64,000 nt of DNA from Zanthoxylum bungeanum (GCA_019454045.1 SKCR01026735.1:22850-86849), one strand, 5' to 3'. Shown: positions 23,315 to 36,119, numbered from the stretch's first letter. Numbers and translations are program-made. The notes: a model not told the origin generated them from the sequence alone.

Positions 23315-24860
23315 ATTTGTGCATAAAACGAAATTAGGGTTCTTAGCTCAAATTTGGGGCTTTTTGATTTAAGCATGATTTTGACAAATTGTTTGTTTAA
23401 GTATGCTTGTATATGGATAACTTAGAGTTATATGTAATCAATTTGTTGAAAAATTAATTGGATTGATTTTCCCCAATTTGTTCATTGTGGCCGAAAATGG
23501 TAAGCTCCCTAATGTCTTGGATTTTGATTTTTGTTCATTGGATGACTTGGAAATCATTTGGGGATGTTGATTTTATGTTTGATTGGGTTCAATTGGATTG
23601 AATTGATTTGGGCATAATTTCCCTCTTTGGCCGAGACACTTGAAGCATGAAATTGGGTTTGATTTTGATCAAATTATGTTGGACATGATTCATTGATGAT
23701 AAGCATGATTAATTGGACAAATTTGATGTTTTGGAAACTTTGATTTGGGTAATTAATAATGTTATGCACTTTAGGTTAATTGAATTGTAAAATTGGATTT
23801 TTATAATTAATTATTGGGCTTAAAATTGGATTTGGGCTTTTAAAGTTGTTATTGGGCTTGTTGGGCTTTGTTGTACAAAGTTGGGTTTAGGCGAAATTGG
23901 CTGGATCTAATTAGGCCCAAAACCGCATCCAAAAAGCCCAAATGTGACTAATGAACCTTTAAAGTTTAATTGGGCCTAATGGGCCTAAATTAATTTCTAG
24001 GCTTATGGGGTAACTCCCAGATTGGATTTTGGTTATTCGGTTTGACACGAGTTGACCAAAAGTCCACGCCTTGAAGAAATTAATTAAAAGCCCATTGGAC
24101 TTTAATTAAATTAATATTGGATATCAATCGGGCTTTGAGACCCGTAACGATTAAATTCAGAATTTAAGTCGTAAAGGTTTATTTTATAAAGTGTAATATT
24201 TAATTTGGAATTAAATAATGAATTAGAATTAAATGAGTATTAAATTGGATTTAATTATGTAATTTAATTTTATTTGAGAATTCGTACTTTGAGTACGTGT
24301 TCGCAAAACGAATTTGACTCGAACAAAATCAAATCGTTGTTTGAACATTGGATGATCACTAATTATCAGATTAATTAATTTGATTAGATTGATTGATAAC
24401 ATGCTTGTATGAATACATGGTTGTGATGCATGAATAATGTATATCGGATGGATATTAGTCGGGTGGGGCGATTTTGGAAATTGTAATAAATTTGATTTAT
24501 TAATTGGACCTGCGAGTCCAGCCTTATCTCCTATTTCTTTGTATTCTCTTCTCACTTATTCCCCTCAATGTAAATGAGGTTTCTTTAGAAGTGTAGTGTA
24601 ACGGGTAGAAGTAAATACATGGCTAGCTGGAGAGAGAAAAAGAGAGATTTGATCTAGGATCAATGTAAAGTATCCATCCGCATATCATTATTATTTATTT
24701 CATATGCGCTTTATTATGTGTTTAGAATGCATGTTTAAGGGTGTATGATGATGAGACCTTAACAAAGATAATAAATTGGTTGCCAATTTGCACGCGAAAA
24801 ACCCTCGCTAAATATTAAGCGTCTTTCCTTCCATTGAGTGATTCTCACTCAAATCCGAGA
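23315..24860 (+). other. A5 leader / gag position, no coding seen
   Basis: About 1.5 kb of AT-rich sequence where gag should be. No open frame resembles gag on the plus strand. It is matched by 55185-56880 in A7. It contains further short hairpins (for example TATTTAATT around TGG, and TTGATC around TAG near 24650). An 80-codon open frame on the minus strand (24808-25050) is not conserved as a frame in A7. Confidence 0.6.
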
Positions 24861-25258
24861 CGGCATTGGTTTGTTGGCCAAAGTCAAGGCCTTTGTCTGT
24901 CGAAGATGTGTTTGAATCATGAAGGCTTTGTTCCATATCAGTGTCTTGTCCAAGTTGTGGTTTGTTGGCCAAAGTCAAGACCACTTCTTGTCCATCGACA
25001 TTGATTACGAAGCTTTCCATGGTCAATGGGTCGCGCTTGACTGGGATCACTAAGTTTGTTGTGCCAAAGCCAAGGCTTAGTTGATTCAGAGGAAACAGGT
25101 TAGGTAATACATTTGATGTATTGGCATATATAAGATATATGTTTCGGACTTGGATGTCCCCCTACCGGATCTAGGAATTGGATTGGATCCAATCGATCTT
25201 AGAGATCTACCTAGTTAATTATCATACAATTTGTTGGCCAAAGTCAAGATTGTGTGAT
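24861..25258. repeat. hairpins with conserved 18-base loop, A5
   Basis: TTGTTGGCCAAAGTCAAG occurs at 24871-24888, 24962-24979 and 25231-25248, each time between different inverted arms: GTGGT/ACCAC for the second, and a 10-bp stem (one G-T pair) ATCATACAAT/ATTGTGTGAT for the third. The first has only about 3 pairs. A related loop with GTGCCAAAGCCAAGG at 25055-25075 sits between ACTAAG and CTTAGT. The same set is in A7 at 56891-57278. Confidence 0.8.
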
Positions 25259-25481
25259 ATTTAACGGGATCCTAGCCCACTAGGAAACACAGTTTCCCGA
25301 GTACTCGACAGAGGGTTAGAGGCTTGCTGAAAAATAGTGGGAGGCAAGAATTGAATTTGCAATATTCGTTCAATTACTCGCCATACACGCTCAATCACAA
25401 ATATTTCGTCATATCAATTAAATGTTAGTTGGACTAATATTTAAATTGTTGTTTTTTATAATTAGTTGGACTGTATTATAG

Positions 25482-25687
25482 TTGATTATATAATTGGATT
25501 ATAGTAATCAATATATTTGAATTAATTAATTTCGATTTACAGTTGATTTTATAATTGGATTATAGTAATCAATGTAATTGAGGTTAATTAATTTAAAATA
25601 TATTTGATTGTATAGTTGGACTATAATAATCAATATAATACATAGTACCACAAATCGTTGATTAAATAGTTGGACTATTAGAATCAA
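25482..25687. repeat. array of four 30-base hairpins, A5
   Basis: Starts at 25482, 25543, 25604 and 25658. Each has an outer stem TTGATT/AATCAA, a one-base bulge, an inner 6-bp stem and loop TGG. The inner arms are TATAAT in the first two, TATAGT in the third and AATAGT in the fourth, and the other side changes to match each time. Related arrays are at 34343-34572 and 57498-57700. Confidence 0.85.
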
Positions 25688-26880
25688 GATAAAATGAAAG
25701 ATTAGCATTTAAAACATAATCCTAGGGAAAATGTATTTAAATGACTTAATTTTTCTAATTGGGAATAATATTTCAGGATGGTCCTGGAAATATAATAAGT
25801 TAGTTTATTTGATAAAATAACAAATTAGGCCTAAGCCTAGAGTTAAGCAAATAAGTAGAGCATAATCTTTGGAAGATTTATGTAAAGATAACTTAAGTGC
25901 TTAATCCATCATACTTGTCATATAGACTCCTTAATTTCTTTATCAGAACTAAGGATTAGATTCTTAAAGTATGATAATGAAATTGAAGGATCTTCATGGG
26001 ATTATTATTAGATCTTAGAAGTAAATATATTGCAATAATAAACTCTTGGAGAGTTAATGACTATTCTCAAGGAGATAAAGTCAAAGTTTGCAATTACGCA
26101 AGTAGCGCAAGGCGCACCTTACTTCGATATTCTAGAAACCCGAGGCTTGGCCAAAGGCTTCTGAAATATTGAAAAAGGGCGAAGGCTAAATCATTATAGT
26201 TTTCTGGGAAGATAAAAGGACATATCACAAGAAGGAATTGAAGAAGAGCAAGACTCTGACTTCAAATATGTTTGTCATAAATATATTCATTAATAGTATT
26301 TAAAATTGGATTTTGATACTTAGTGTGTTATATAAATATATGTATTGATGTTCAGAATCTATTTTGAACAGGATACTGACTTTCAATATAGATTTATCTG
26401 CGAATTGGAAACAGGACGAAAGTCGCTGTTTTCACCGTAGATACCTAAGTTTAGGAACTACCCTTTGGGTATGTACGTAAATTAGGAAACTGTTATAATG
26501 TAACTAGTTTGACTAGGAACATTATCTTTATATCAGTGTTTAATCCGTTGCGGATTGAACCTTTATATTTTAGAACACTAAAGTGTTTTATTACATAAAG
26601 ATGATATTGAGATAAACACATTAGATGTGAACAACAGAATTTATATTTAGAATATAAATAAATCTCACACGTATATAATGATAAACAAATAGCTCAAACT
26701 GATTTGATCAGTTGAAACTTAAAGTGGCAATGTTGTCTCGGACACATTAAACAAGAATCGTATATCCGCACTTTTGAAGAGCGGGTACCATGACTGATTT
26801 GCTTCCAATCAAATAAAGTCTACGAATCTAGTTTATTGGGCAAAGTGCCTAAAACACTATTTACTTGGTAAAAGTGCAAA
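25688..26880 (+). other. A5 middle interior, no coding seen
   Basis: AT-rich, no open frame or recognised domain. Matched by 34573-35410 in A4 and 57701-58780 in A7. Confidence 0.5.
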
Positions 26881-29090
26881 TGCCACCGACCTGTTAGCCC
26901 TTGTTCATAGTGAAGCAAGTGGGCCCATGTCTAGCTAGGCTAGATGTGGATATGAATATTTCGTGACCAATACGGATGTGCCATCGCGTAATGGTTATGT
27001 GTTTCTTTTGAAGAACACAAATCAGAAACTTTTAAAGTTTCGACACGAAATAGACAAACAGATCGGCTATAGTATTAAACCGTTACGGTAAGACCGTAAT
27101 GGAAATTACTTAAGCAATAAGTTTCTAAAATACTTGAAAGAGTAAAGTATTCTTTCAAAAGAGGACTCCTCCCGGAACACGTCAATTTGACGGTGTGTCC
27201 GAACCGAGTAACCGAATTTTGTTAGACATGATAAAGGTTAATCATGAGTCGCTCTGAGCTACCATTTCCTTCAACGGATATGCATAAACAGTGCATAACT
27301 TATTTAGAATAAGGTTCCATTAAAATCTGTTTGACAGATTTCATATTAGATATGAACGGGAAAGAAATCGGGTTTCAAATTCATGTTAAATTTGGGAATG
27401 CTAGGCATATGTTTGGATGATACCAAACTAAAAACCCAAATTGGATAAGTGCCAATTATAGGTCATCTAAGGGATACCATAAGTATTGTACTTATACATC
27501 TCAAATAAAAACAATTAGATTGTTGCTCACCATGCGGTTTTTCCTAAGAAGAATACCGATATGCAGTGGTAAGTGGGAGGATAGTATAACTCGATGAAAA
27601 TCGGAGTTATACCATTCAAGGCACATAATCTTAATGGAACATAAATAGTTCATCAATGATGAAACTATTATCATTAATCTTCGAATACACAAGAACCGCG
27701 TGAGTCGGAGAGAGTCAGAAAACAACCTGGGGTATGGGTTTCTGATCTCACCTTGTAAAGATGTCGATCTTTTGAGGTATACCAACTGACTACGTATGAG
27801 GAAGTGATACAAGGTATCGACTCCCAATTATGACAAAATTTCATGAGTCCGAAATGGATTCCATGTATATCAACTATGTTTGGACACTAGTTGACGTGCC
27901 GCAAGGCATTGTGCCTACTGGTACTTTATAAGTCTTTAAGGAAGACGTAAATGGATGGCAACGTACCAACGTGTAAAGCTAGGCTTTCAGCGGAAAGGTA
28001 TCGTTATCAACATTGTGTTGATTACGATTCAACCTTTTAAATATTGCCATGGTAAATCCATTTGGATAATGCTTGCTAAAGCTGCATGTTTCATTTATGA
28101 AATATGACAGCTGGATGGAAAATCGCTTTCTTGAAAAGGAAACCTTTTAGAGGATGTTTGCAACATCCTGACGATTTTGTCTTACCAAAACTAGCAAACA
28201 AGATTTGCGGGTTATTCGATCCATGTATGGATTAAAACAAGCATTGGTTCTAGGAATTATCGTTTTTGATGTAATCATAATGGTTTATGATTTAATTCAA
28301 AACGAAAAGGATTCTTGTGTATATAAGAGGGTTAGTGGGAGCGCACTGACAGTGGTTGTCCTATATAAATAATGATGACATGTCATTTCTTGGAAATGAT
28401 ATTCCCATAAATAACAATCGGTGAAATCTTGGCTTTCGAGAAAACTCTCCGAGAAATCGTACATTGAAAAATGTACGCGACCTAGTGTCTCATACGCTTT
28501 GAGCTTATGATTCACAAACAGGCCAATCCAAGTGATAGTCACTGGATTGATATTAAGAACATCCGTTAGTATCTTAGAGATCTAAGGATGTTGTCTTAAA
28601 ACTTGGAGAAGGAGAACTTGAAGTGACTGGGATCACTACTGCAAGTTTCCTAAACTGATAAAGACGATTGAAAGTCGTAAACGGTACTATACAGTTTGAA
28701 TAACGGTACAGTGAGTTGGAAATCTTCCAAGCAAGATACTGTTACCGAATAAACAACAAATGCGGGTTATTGCTGTAGCTGAGGCAGCAATAGAAGCCTT
28801 ATGGGGTCGATAAATATCTAACTAGATTAGATATAGTTCTTTTAGCAGCTGAGCTAGGCTACAGCACATGCTAAAGAATTAATGGTCTCATCAACGATCC
28901 AGATAAATACTTCGATATTCATCTGATACGTTCGGATCATACATCGTGGCGATGTGATGATCGAATAAATCGCATCAGATGATAATCATGAAAATCCGCT
29001 GATGAAAACCTTTTCTCAGCAATTTGAGCGGACCGTACATAGTTCGGGTGGTAGACACTCGAGTGACTGGCTATAGGCCAAGTGGGAGAT
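26881..29090 (+). pseudogene. family-A copia pol relic, copy A5
   Basis: Same relic as at 7649-9874. Clear patches are VIRSMYGLKQA near 28210, and VSWKSSKQDTVTE-stop-TTNA at about 28725-28770 followed, one frame over, by VAEAAIEA. The TAA at 28750-28752 and the shift after it are shared with A2, A4 and A7. Ends with CCAAGTGGGAGAT (29078-29090), the copia polypurine tract. Confidence 0.78.
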
Positions 29091-31165
29091 TGTTGGACAA
29101 TTATGACCCATAGCGTCACTATTTTTACAGATCATAGTGTTGTTGTACAAATTAACTGTGTGACAAAGGAGATTGCACTCTTATCATTTGTGATTAGATC
29201 ACCTAGATATATAAATGATGAGAGGTCCCTATGATTTATTCCTGGACAGAGAATGATATGAGACAGTATCAGTCCACGAAGGATAAATCATAACATATCC
29301 CTAGTCAGAGTATTATCGAGATTGGACATCGATAAATACGTAAAAGACTAGTATTGCACTTGTGCGTGTTGTGAGAGCACAACGACATAGTTCTCGTATA
29401 TTTGGGTATAGGATACTCATGCAAGTGTAATAGGAGGTTGTGTTTCACCGATGGTACGGGAAACAGCTTCGCTCGGGATAGACCCCTTCGGAATTCCATT
29501 GGTAGTATGACTATGTGTCTATGGAAGTCCGAAATCAGGGTAGGTGTATTTGGTCTTAACCTGAGACTTGCACCACTAATACTTGCGACAATCAATATAC
29601 TTTGGTTGAGGTCGTCCAGGGCTTTAACCGGTTCTGTGTACGCCAATAATGGGTATATTGAGAATCGTAGTGTGTTGGGTGTGATGTTAAGACGGAAGTG
29701 TCACTCCAGTCATATGGAGATATAATGGTCACGTAGGATACGGTACTGGTTCTCTTTAGTACTGCAGTCATCGGGATAAACATGACAAGGTCATGTTTAT
29801 CCGATATAGAGACTAGCTACCAGAGATCCGACATGTGCTTCGTACGGGGCAGACACGACTCCAGCCCCAGGCCTAGCACGTGATCATCTGATACTGGATC
29901 AAAATACGCAATACCACGTATACTACGCCTGATATAGATTGCTTATTCCTGTAAGCATGTTTCCGGAGAATTGGGTAGGCATGGCGCTTTGCTAGAGGCC
30001 AACCTTGTCTTGTGAATCGGTGTAAACGTAGTACGAGGTACTCACGTGTTCGGATAGTCCGACGACCCGATTTACTGCCAATATATCCGGGGATCTCATG
30101 GGTCGCTTCCCAAAGATTCACCGATGACGTATGACTCGCACTTTAATTAATCTGGGATTAATTTAATGAGAGAGAAAATTAATCTAGGATTAATTACGGA
30201 GATATTTTATCTGGGATAAAATATCAATTAAAGAGAGAAAACGATTAATTTGGAATTAATCGGTAAAATAATATATTTGATATATTATACGAAATTGGAT
30301 TTCGACGCGAAATTAAAATTGGATTTTAATTCGGGCGAACGAATTAATTTATAATTAATTCGTTAGCGACGTGAATAGTGATTTCGCTAGGCGTAATCGT
30401 TTAATTACGACGCAACGGAAAATTCGTTAATTTGGAATTAGCGAACCCGAGCCCGTGATTGTTTGCGAGCGCATTCACATTTCGAATTCGAGTGCGGCAC
30501 GCAAGTCAAATCAAGCGTCAAATCGCAAGACACATCAAGCGTCAAATCACATGTCACTTTGAGTGATGTGACATTTGAGTGATTGATATGAGTTGATTTG
30601 TGGTGATTGACAAGCATTTAATGTTTGCCTTTTTGGAAATTAAAGAAATGGTAAATGGTTTTAATAATTTTGGAAATTATAAAAACCCTTTTACAATTTT
30701 TTATTTCCCACTCATTCTCTCTCTCTTTTACGGTTTAGGGCATTTTGGAGCCAAAAATTGCACTTCATCTCTCTCGGCAGAACTGCCACATTTCTTCTTC
30801 TGGTTTCAGTTTCACCGTGAAACACAAGGAGGAAAATGATTATTTGTGGCAAATCATCAAGTGCTAGCACACTCTAGGAGGCATACAAAGGTGTTAGGGA
30901 AGTGATTTCGTGAGCAAGGAATCACCTTGTAAAGCTTGGAGCTTCCATGGAGGATCACTCATGGCCGATTCTTGGAGGAGGAAGCAGCCCCCACGCCGAG
31001 CAGTCCACCATTTGCGCAGCCCACTGCCGAGCAAGGGAGTGCAATGCGTTTTTCATCTTTGTTGCACTCTACCGATCAATGTGAGTTTTTCCGCACCTCC
31101 TTTGGTTGTATTCATACTCGTTTATGCTTTATAAATGATCTTTGGGACTTGATTGAAACCCAACA
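29091..31165 (+). mobile_element. 3' LTR of A5
   Basis: 2075 bp, TGTTGG...CCCAACA. Close to the 5' LTR, so the insertion is fairly young. TATA box at 30678-30685. The hairpin ladder is at 30145-30440, including 11-bp perfect arms GATATTTTATC around TGG at 30201-30225. Confidence 0.92.
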
Positions 31166-31839
31166 TGATAGCGCTGTATTCTTCTGATAATGCTATTATC
31201 TCATAATCTCCCAATATCTGTTTTCGTGAAAGAATGTCTTTCATAAATTTGACATAGCTGGCCATTTGTTCCAAAGCTTCTACAAATGGAATGTTGATAT
31301 GCAGCTTTTTGAAGATCTCCAGGAATCCAGAAAACTGCTTGTCTAGTTTATTCTTCTGAAGACACTGTGGAAAATATGGAGGTTGAGTGAATTTTTCTTG
31401 ATCGTTTCCTTTGCTGCTTTTTCCTCCGTGGAACTGCATCTTTAAATGAACCTCTTAAATTTTTCCTTGATTCCACATCTTTGTTGATTTCATACCGCTT
31501 TTCAAAGTAATGGCTTGGGAATTGCTCATTCCCTCGGTTCCCTTGGATTTGTTTGTTTTGCTAGGAAATTCCCCTGGCGGTTTGTAACTCTGGCATTGGC
31601 CAGTTGTCCAATTTGATTCTCTAGTGCTGATGGAGCAAATTGCTTGAAGGAAAAAATTGGCATAACATCATATCTGCTTGTTACTTTTTGAACATCTCTA
31701 CACACATTCTTTCATTTCTGTTTCTTTTTCAAACTCATGTCCCTTGTTTTGTTGTTGGAATCCAGGTGGTGGATTTTTCTTTTGCCCTGAATTCTTGCTC
31801 CATGAAAAATTGGGATGATTCCTCCACCATGGATTGTAG
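31166..31839 (-). pseudogene. gag to protease linker of B between A5 and A4
   Basis: The minus strand reads WWRNHPNFSWSKNSGQKKN near 31820, then FTQPPYFPQCLQKNKLDKQF, FKKLHINIPFVEALEQM and YVKFMKDILSRK, ending EEYSAI at the A5 junction. This is the standard Athila order from the end of gag to the protease. It has frame breaks around 31440-31700. On the right it joins NNPYSNT at 47983 when A4 is removed. Confidence 0.8.
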
Positions 31840-33927
31840 TGTTGGACAAAATGACCCATAGCATCACTATTTGCACAGAACATTGTGTTGTTGTAGCAAA
31901 TTAACTATGTGACAAAGAAATTGCACTCTCATCATTTGTAATTAGATCACCATAGATGTATAAATGAAGAGAGGTCCATATGATTAGTTCCTGGATTGAG
32001 AATGATATGAGACAATATCAGTCCACGACGGATTAATCATTAAATATCCCTAGCCGGAGTATTATCGAGACTGGACATCGATAATGCGGAATAGGCTAGT
32101 ATTTGCACTTGTGCGCGTTGTGAGGGCACAACGGCATAGTTTCATATATATAAGTATTGGATACTTATGCAAGTGCGATAGGAGGTGTGTTTCCCGATGG
32201 TACGGGGAACAGCTTCGCTCTGGATAGACCCCTCGGAATCCCATTGGTATTATGACTATGTCTATGGGAGGCCGACATCAGGGTAGGTGTATTTGGTCTT
32301 AACCTGAGACTTGCACCGCTAATGCTTACGACAATCAATATACTTTGATTGAGGTCGTCAGGGACTTTAAACCGTTCGGTACGCCGATTTTGGGTATATT
32401 GAGAATCGTAGAGTATTGGGTGTGATGTCAAGACGGAAGATCACTCCAGTCATAGTGGAGATGATGTCACGCAGGATACGGTATTAGTGCTCTTAAGTGT
32501 TGGCGCAACCATCGGGATATTATGACTAGGTCATGCATATCCGATTATAGAGACTAGTTACCAGACATCTGATATGTGCTTCGGACGGGGTGACACACTT
32601 ATCCAGCCCCAGCCCTAGCACGTGACTATCTGATACTGGGCCGATATACACAATACTTAGTAGACTATACGCCTGATATAGATCTTAAATATTCTTATAA
32701 GAATATGTCCGGAGAATTGGGAAGACTTGGTGCTTTGCTAGGAGTCGACCTTGTCTCGTAAATCGGTAGAACGTAGTACTGGTACGTACGTGATTCGGAT
32801 ACTCCGAGACCGTATTTACAGCGCCAACTTATCCGGGGATCTCATGGGTCGCTTCCCGATAATCCACACGATGACGCATAACTCGCACTCTTGAATAATC
32901 TGGGATTATATAGAAGAGAGAAAAATTAATCTAGGATTAATTATGGAGATATTTTATCTAGGATAAAAATCGTCTAGAGAGAGATAACGATTAATTTGGA
33001 ATTAATCGGTAAATTAATAAATTCGATATATTAAACGAAATTAGATTTCGACGCGGAATTAAAATTAGATTTTAATTCGGGCGAACGAATTAATTTAGAA
33101 TTAATTCGTTAGGGACGGAATAGTGAATTCGCTAGGCGTAATCATTTAATTACGACGCGACGGAAAAATCGTTTTAATTTGGAATTAGCGAACCCGAGCC
33201 CCAGTGTGATTGCGAGCGCATTCGTATTTCGAATTCGAGTGTGGCGTCGCAAGTCACATCAAGCGTCAAATCATTAGTCGCATCAAGCTCAAATCACTTG
33301 TCACTTTGAGTGATGTGACATGACAACATGTCACTTTATTAAAGTAGATGTGACTTGATGGACTTGTGATGGACTTTTGACTTTGGAGTGTGGAACACTC
33401 AAGGTCATTACAATTGATTTAATAATTTTGTTTTTTGAAAACAATTAATTGGTAAAAACATTTATTATTTTTTGGAAAATATATAAACAAATGTTATACC
33501 ACTTTTGTAATAACTTAACAACATTTCTCTCTCTCATTCTCTCATTCAAGCTCACGCCCAAGGGGCATTTTCACTCACTGGTTTTTGAAGCCAAAAACGT
33601 GAGCAAATGGAAGCCAAGAGTTGGGTTTTTTGTGACAAAAACTGCAAGTGCTAGCACACTACGAGACTTGCGAAGGTGGTAGGGAGGTTCGCCCATGAGC
33701 CGGATCCCGTTAGACGAGGCTTGGAGCTCCGTTTCGCAGCTCAAAAACAGAAGACAGTGGACAGTGGACTGCTGGCATTTCACGCCTAAAACAGTGAGCA
33801 TTTTGGCCTTGATTCGTCTCCAAATTGACTCAACCAATCGATGTGAGTATTCCGCTACCTCCGTTGATGTATTCACACATTGTTTTCATGTCTTGTTTGA
33901 TCTTGGGACCTAGATAATAACCAACAT
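31840..33927 (+). mobile_element. 5' LTR of A4
   Basis: 2088 bp, TGTTGG...CCAACA, with the hairpin ladder at about 32895-33200. It is followed by TGTAGGACAG instead of a TGGTATC primer site. TGTAG equals the element's own target duplication, which is odd. Confidence 0.85.
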
Positions 33928-36119
33928 GTAGGACAGTTAGGGTATATATCGATATAAGGCATATATTAGATATATGTTTGGGACTTGGATGTCCCCACCT
34001 ACTGGATCTAGGAGTTGGATGAGATCCAATTGATCTTCGAGATCTACCTAGTTAATTATCATACAATTGTTGGCCAAAGTCCAAGATTGTGTGACATTTA
34101 ACGGGATCCTAGCCCACTAGGAAACACGGTTTCCCCCGAGAGTACTCGACAGAGGGTTAGAGGCTCGACGAAAAATAGTGGGAGGCAAGTATTGAATTTG
34201 CAATATTCGTTCGAATACTCGCTAAACGCGCTCATCTATATTTTACTCGTCATATTAATCAAAAGTATTAGTTGGACTAATATTTTATGTTGTTTTATAT
34301 ATATATATAGTTGGACTATATACAAACTCATTCGATATATAGTTGATTTTATAATTGGATTATAGTAATCAATATAATTGAATTAAAATGATAGTTGATT
34401 TTATAATTGGATTATAGTAATCAATATAATTGAATTAAAATGATAGTTGATTTTATAATTAGATTATAGTAATCAATATTAAAATTATAGTTGATTAAAT
34501 AATTGGATTATTGTAATCATTATAAATAGTACCTTATTAAAATTGATTAAATAGTTGGATTATTAAAATCAAGAAAGTATTAAGTTGCAATTAATAATCT
34601 TGGAGAATTAATTGACTATTCTAGAGGTGAAAAGTCAAAGTTTGCAATTGCAAGTTGCACAAGGTGCACATCATTTCGATATTCTAAAACCCAAGGCTTG
34701 GCCAAAGGTTTGTGAAATATTGAAAGATAATTGACATATCCCAAAGTGACTACCATTGGATATGGAAGACACGAAGGAATTAAAGAAAGGGTGAGGCTCT
34801 AACTTTAAAAATATTTGTCAAAGTTATGTTCACTACTAGTATTGAAATTGGATTTAAATAGTTAGTGTGGTACATAAAAATATGTATTGATGTTCAGAAT
34901 CCGCTATGAGCTGGATACTGACTTCAAGCCGAGATTTCTCTGCGAATCGGAAACGGGACGAAAGTCGCTGTTTCGACCGTAGATACCTAAGTTTAGGAAC
35001 TACCCTTTGGGTATGTACTTAATTGGGAACTGTTATAATGTAACTAGTTTGACTAGAGACATTATCTCTATATCAGTGTTTAATCCATTCTGGATAAAAC
35101 CTTTATATTATAGAACACTAAGTGTTTTATTATATAAAGATGATACTGAGATAAATACATTAGATGTAAATAACAAAATTTATATTTTGAAAATAAATAA
35201 AATCTCAAACATATAAAATGACAAATAAATAGCTCTCAAATGGATTTGATCAATAGAGACTTATTTGTGGCATTGTGTATATGACACAATTAAACAAGAC
35301 TCGTATATCCACACTTTTGAAGAATGGGTACTAGGACTGATTTGACTATTCAAATAAGGTCTGCGAATCTAGTTTATTAGGTAAAATACCTAAAATACTA
35401 TTTACTTGGTAATAGTAAAAGGGCCACCGATCTGTTAGCCCTATTCATGGTGAAGTAAGTGGGCCCATATCTAGCTAGGCTAGATGTGAACATGAATATT
35501 TCGTGACCTTAACGGATGTGGCATCACGTTATGGTTATGTGTTTCTTTTGAAGAACACAGATCGAAAACTATGAGATTTTCGACACAAAGTAGATAAACA
35601 GATCGACTATAGTATTATGCCGTCACGGTTAGACCGTAATGGAAAATACTTAAGCAGTAAGTTTCAAATATACATGAAAGAGTATAGTATTCTTTCAGAT
35701 GAGGACTCCTCCCGAGACACGTCAGTTATACGGTGTGTCCGAACGAAACCGAATTTTGTTAGACATGATAAGGTTTATCACGAGTCGCTCTGAGCTATCA
35801 TTTCCTTCAACAGGATATGTATTAACAGTGCAAAACTTATTTAGAATAAGGTTCCATGATAAATCTGTTTGACAGATTTCATATAGGATATGAACAGGAA
35901 AGAAACAGGGTTTCTCATTCCTAATAATTTGGGTATGCCGGGCATAACGTTTGGATGATACCAAACTAAGGACCCAAATTGGATAAGTGCCATATATAGG
36001 TTATCCTAAGGGAAACCATAAGTATAGTACTTATATATATCTCACATGAGAACAATATGATTGTTACTCACCATGCGGTTTTCCTAAGGGGAACACCGAT
36101 ATGTAGTGGTCAGTGGAGG
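33928..36119 (+). pseudogene. A4 interior, left part
   Basis: Starts at a deletion joint. Carries one conserved-loop hairpin (about 34059-34095), five TTGATT hairpins (34343-34572), AT-rich middle sequence, then the start of the pol relic from about 35420 (GGGCCACCGATC). It stops at GTGGTCAGTGGAGG, where C enters. No intact frame. Confidence 0.7.
34343..34572. repeat. array of five TTGATT hairpins, A4
   Basis: Same design as 25482-25687. Inner arms TATAAT (first three, one with a loop change to TAG), AATAAT pairing ATTATT (34491-34519), and AATAGT facing ATTATT with a G-T pair (34543-34572), an intermediate between paired states. Confidence 0.75.

Larger units (their letters stand above)
21215..31165 (+). 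mobile_element. family-A copia element A5, complete and non-autonomous
   Basis: Two LTRs (2085 and 2075 bp), very similar, with TGATA on both sides (21210-21214 and 31166-31170). 9951 bp in all. The primer site is TGGTATCTTGAGCC. The 5.8-kb interior has no gag and only the decayed 3' half of pol with stops shared with other A copies, so it was moved by proteins supplied by another element. It interrupts B's protease linker. Confidence 0.93.

Noticed and set aside
24808..25050. Minus-strand 80-codon ORF in A5 interior
   Set aside because: Repeated LTLANKPQ-type words come from the conserved hairpin loop. The frame is broken at the same place in A7.
29873..30121. Minus-strand ORF in the A LTR (starts MNLWEATHEIPGYVGSKSGRR), also at 21996-22244, 10601-10909, 61741-62025 and reversed at 6568-6993
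   Set aside because: It recurs because the LTR recurs. Between copies most differences change the amino acid, lengths vary from 60 to 141, and A4 copies lack it. No sign of coding constraint.
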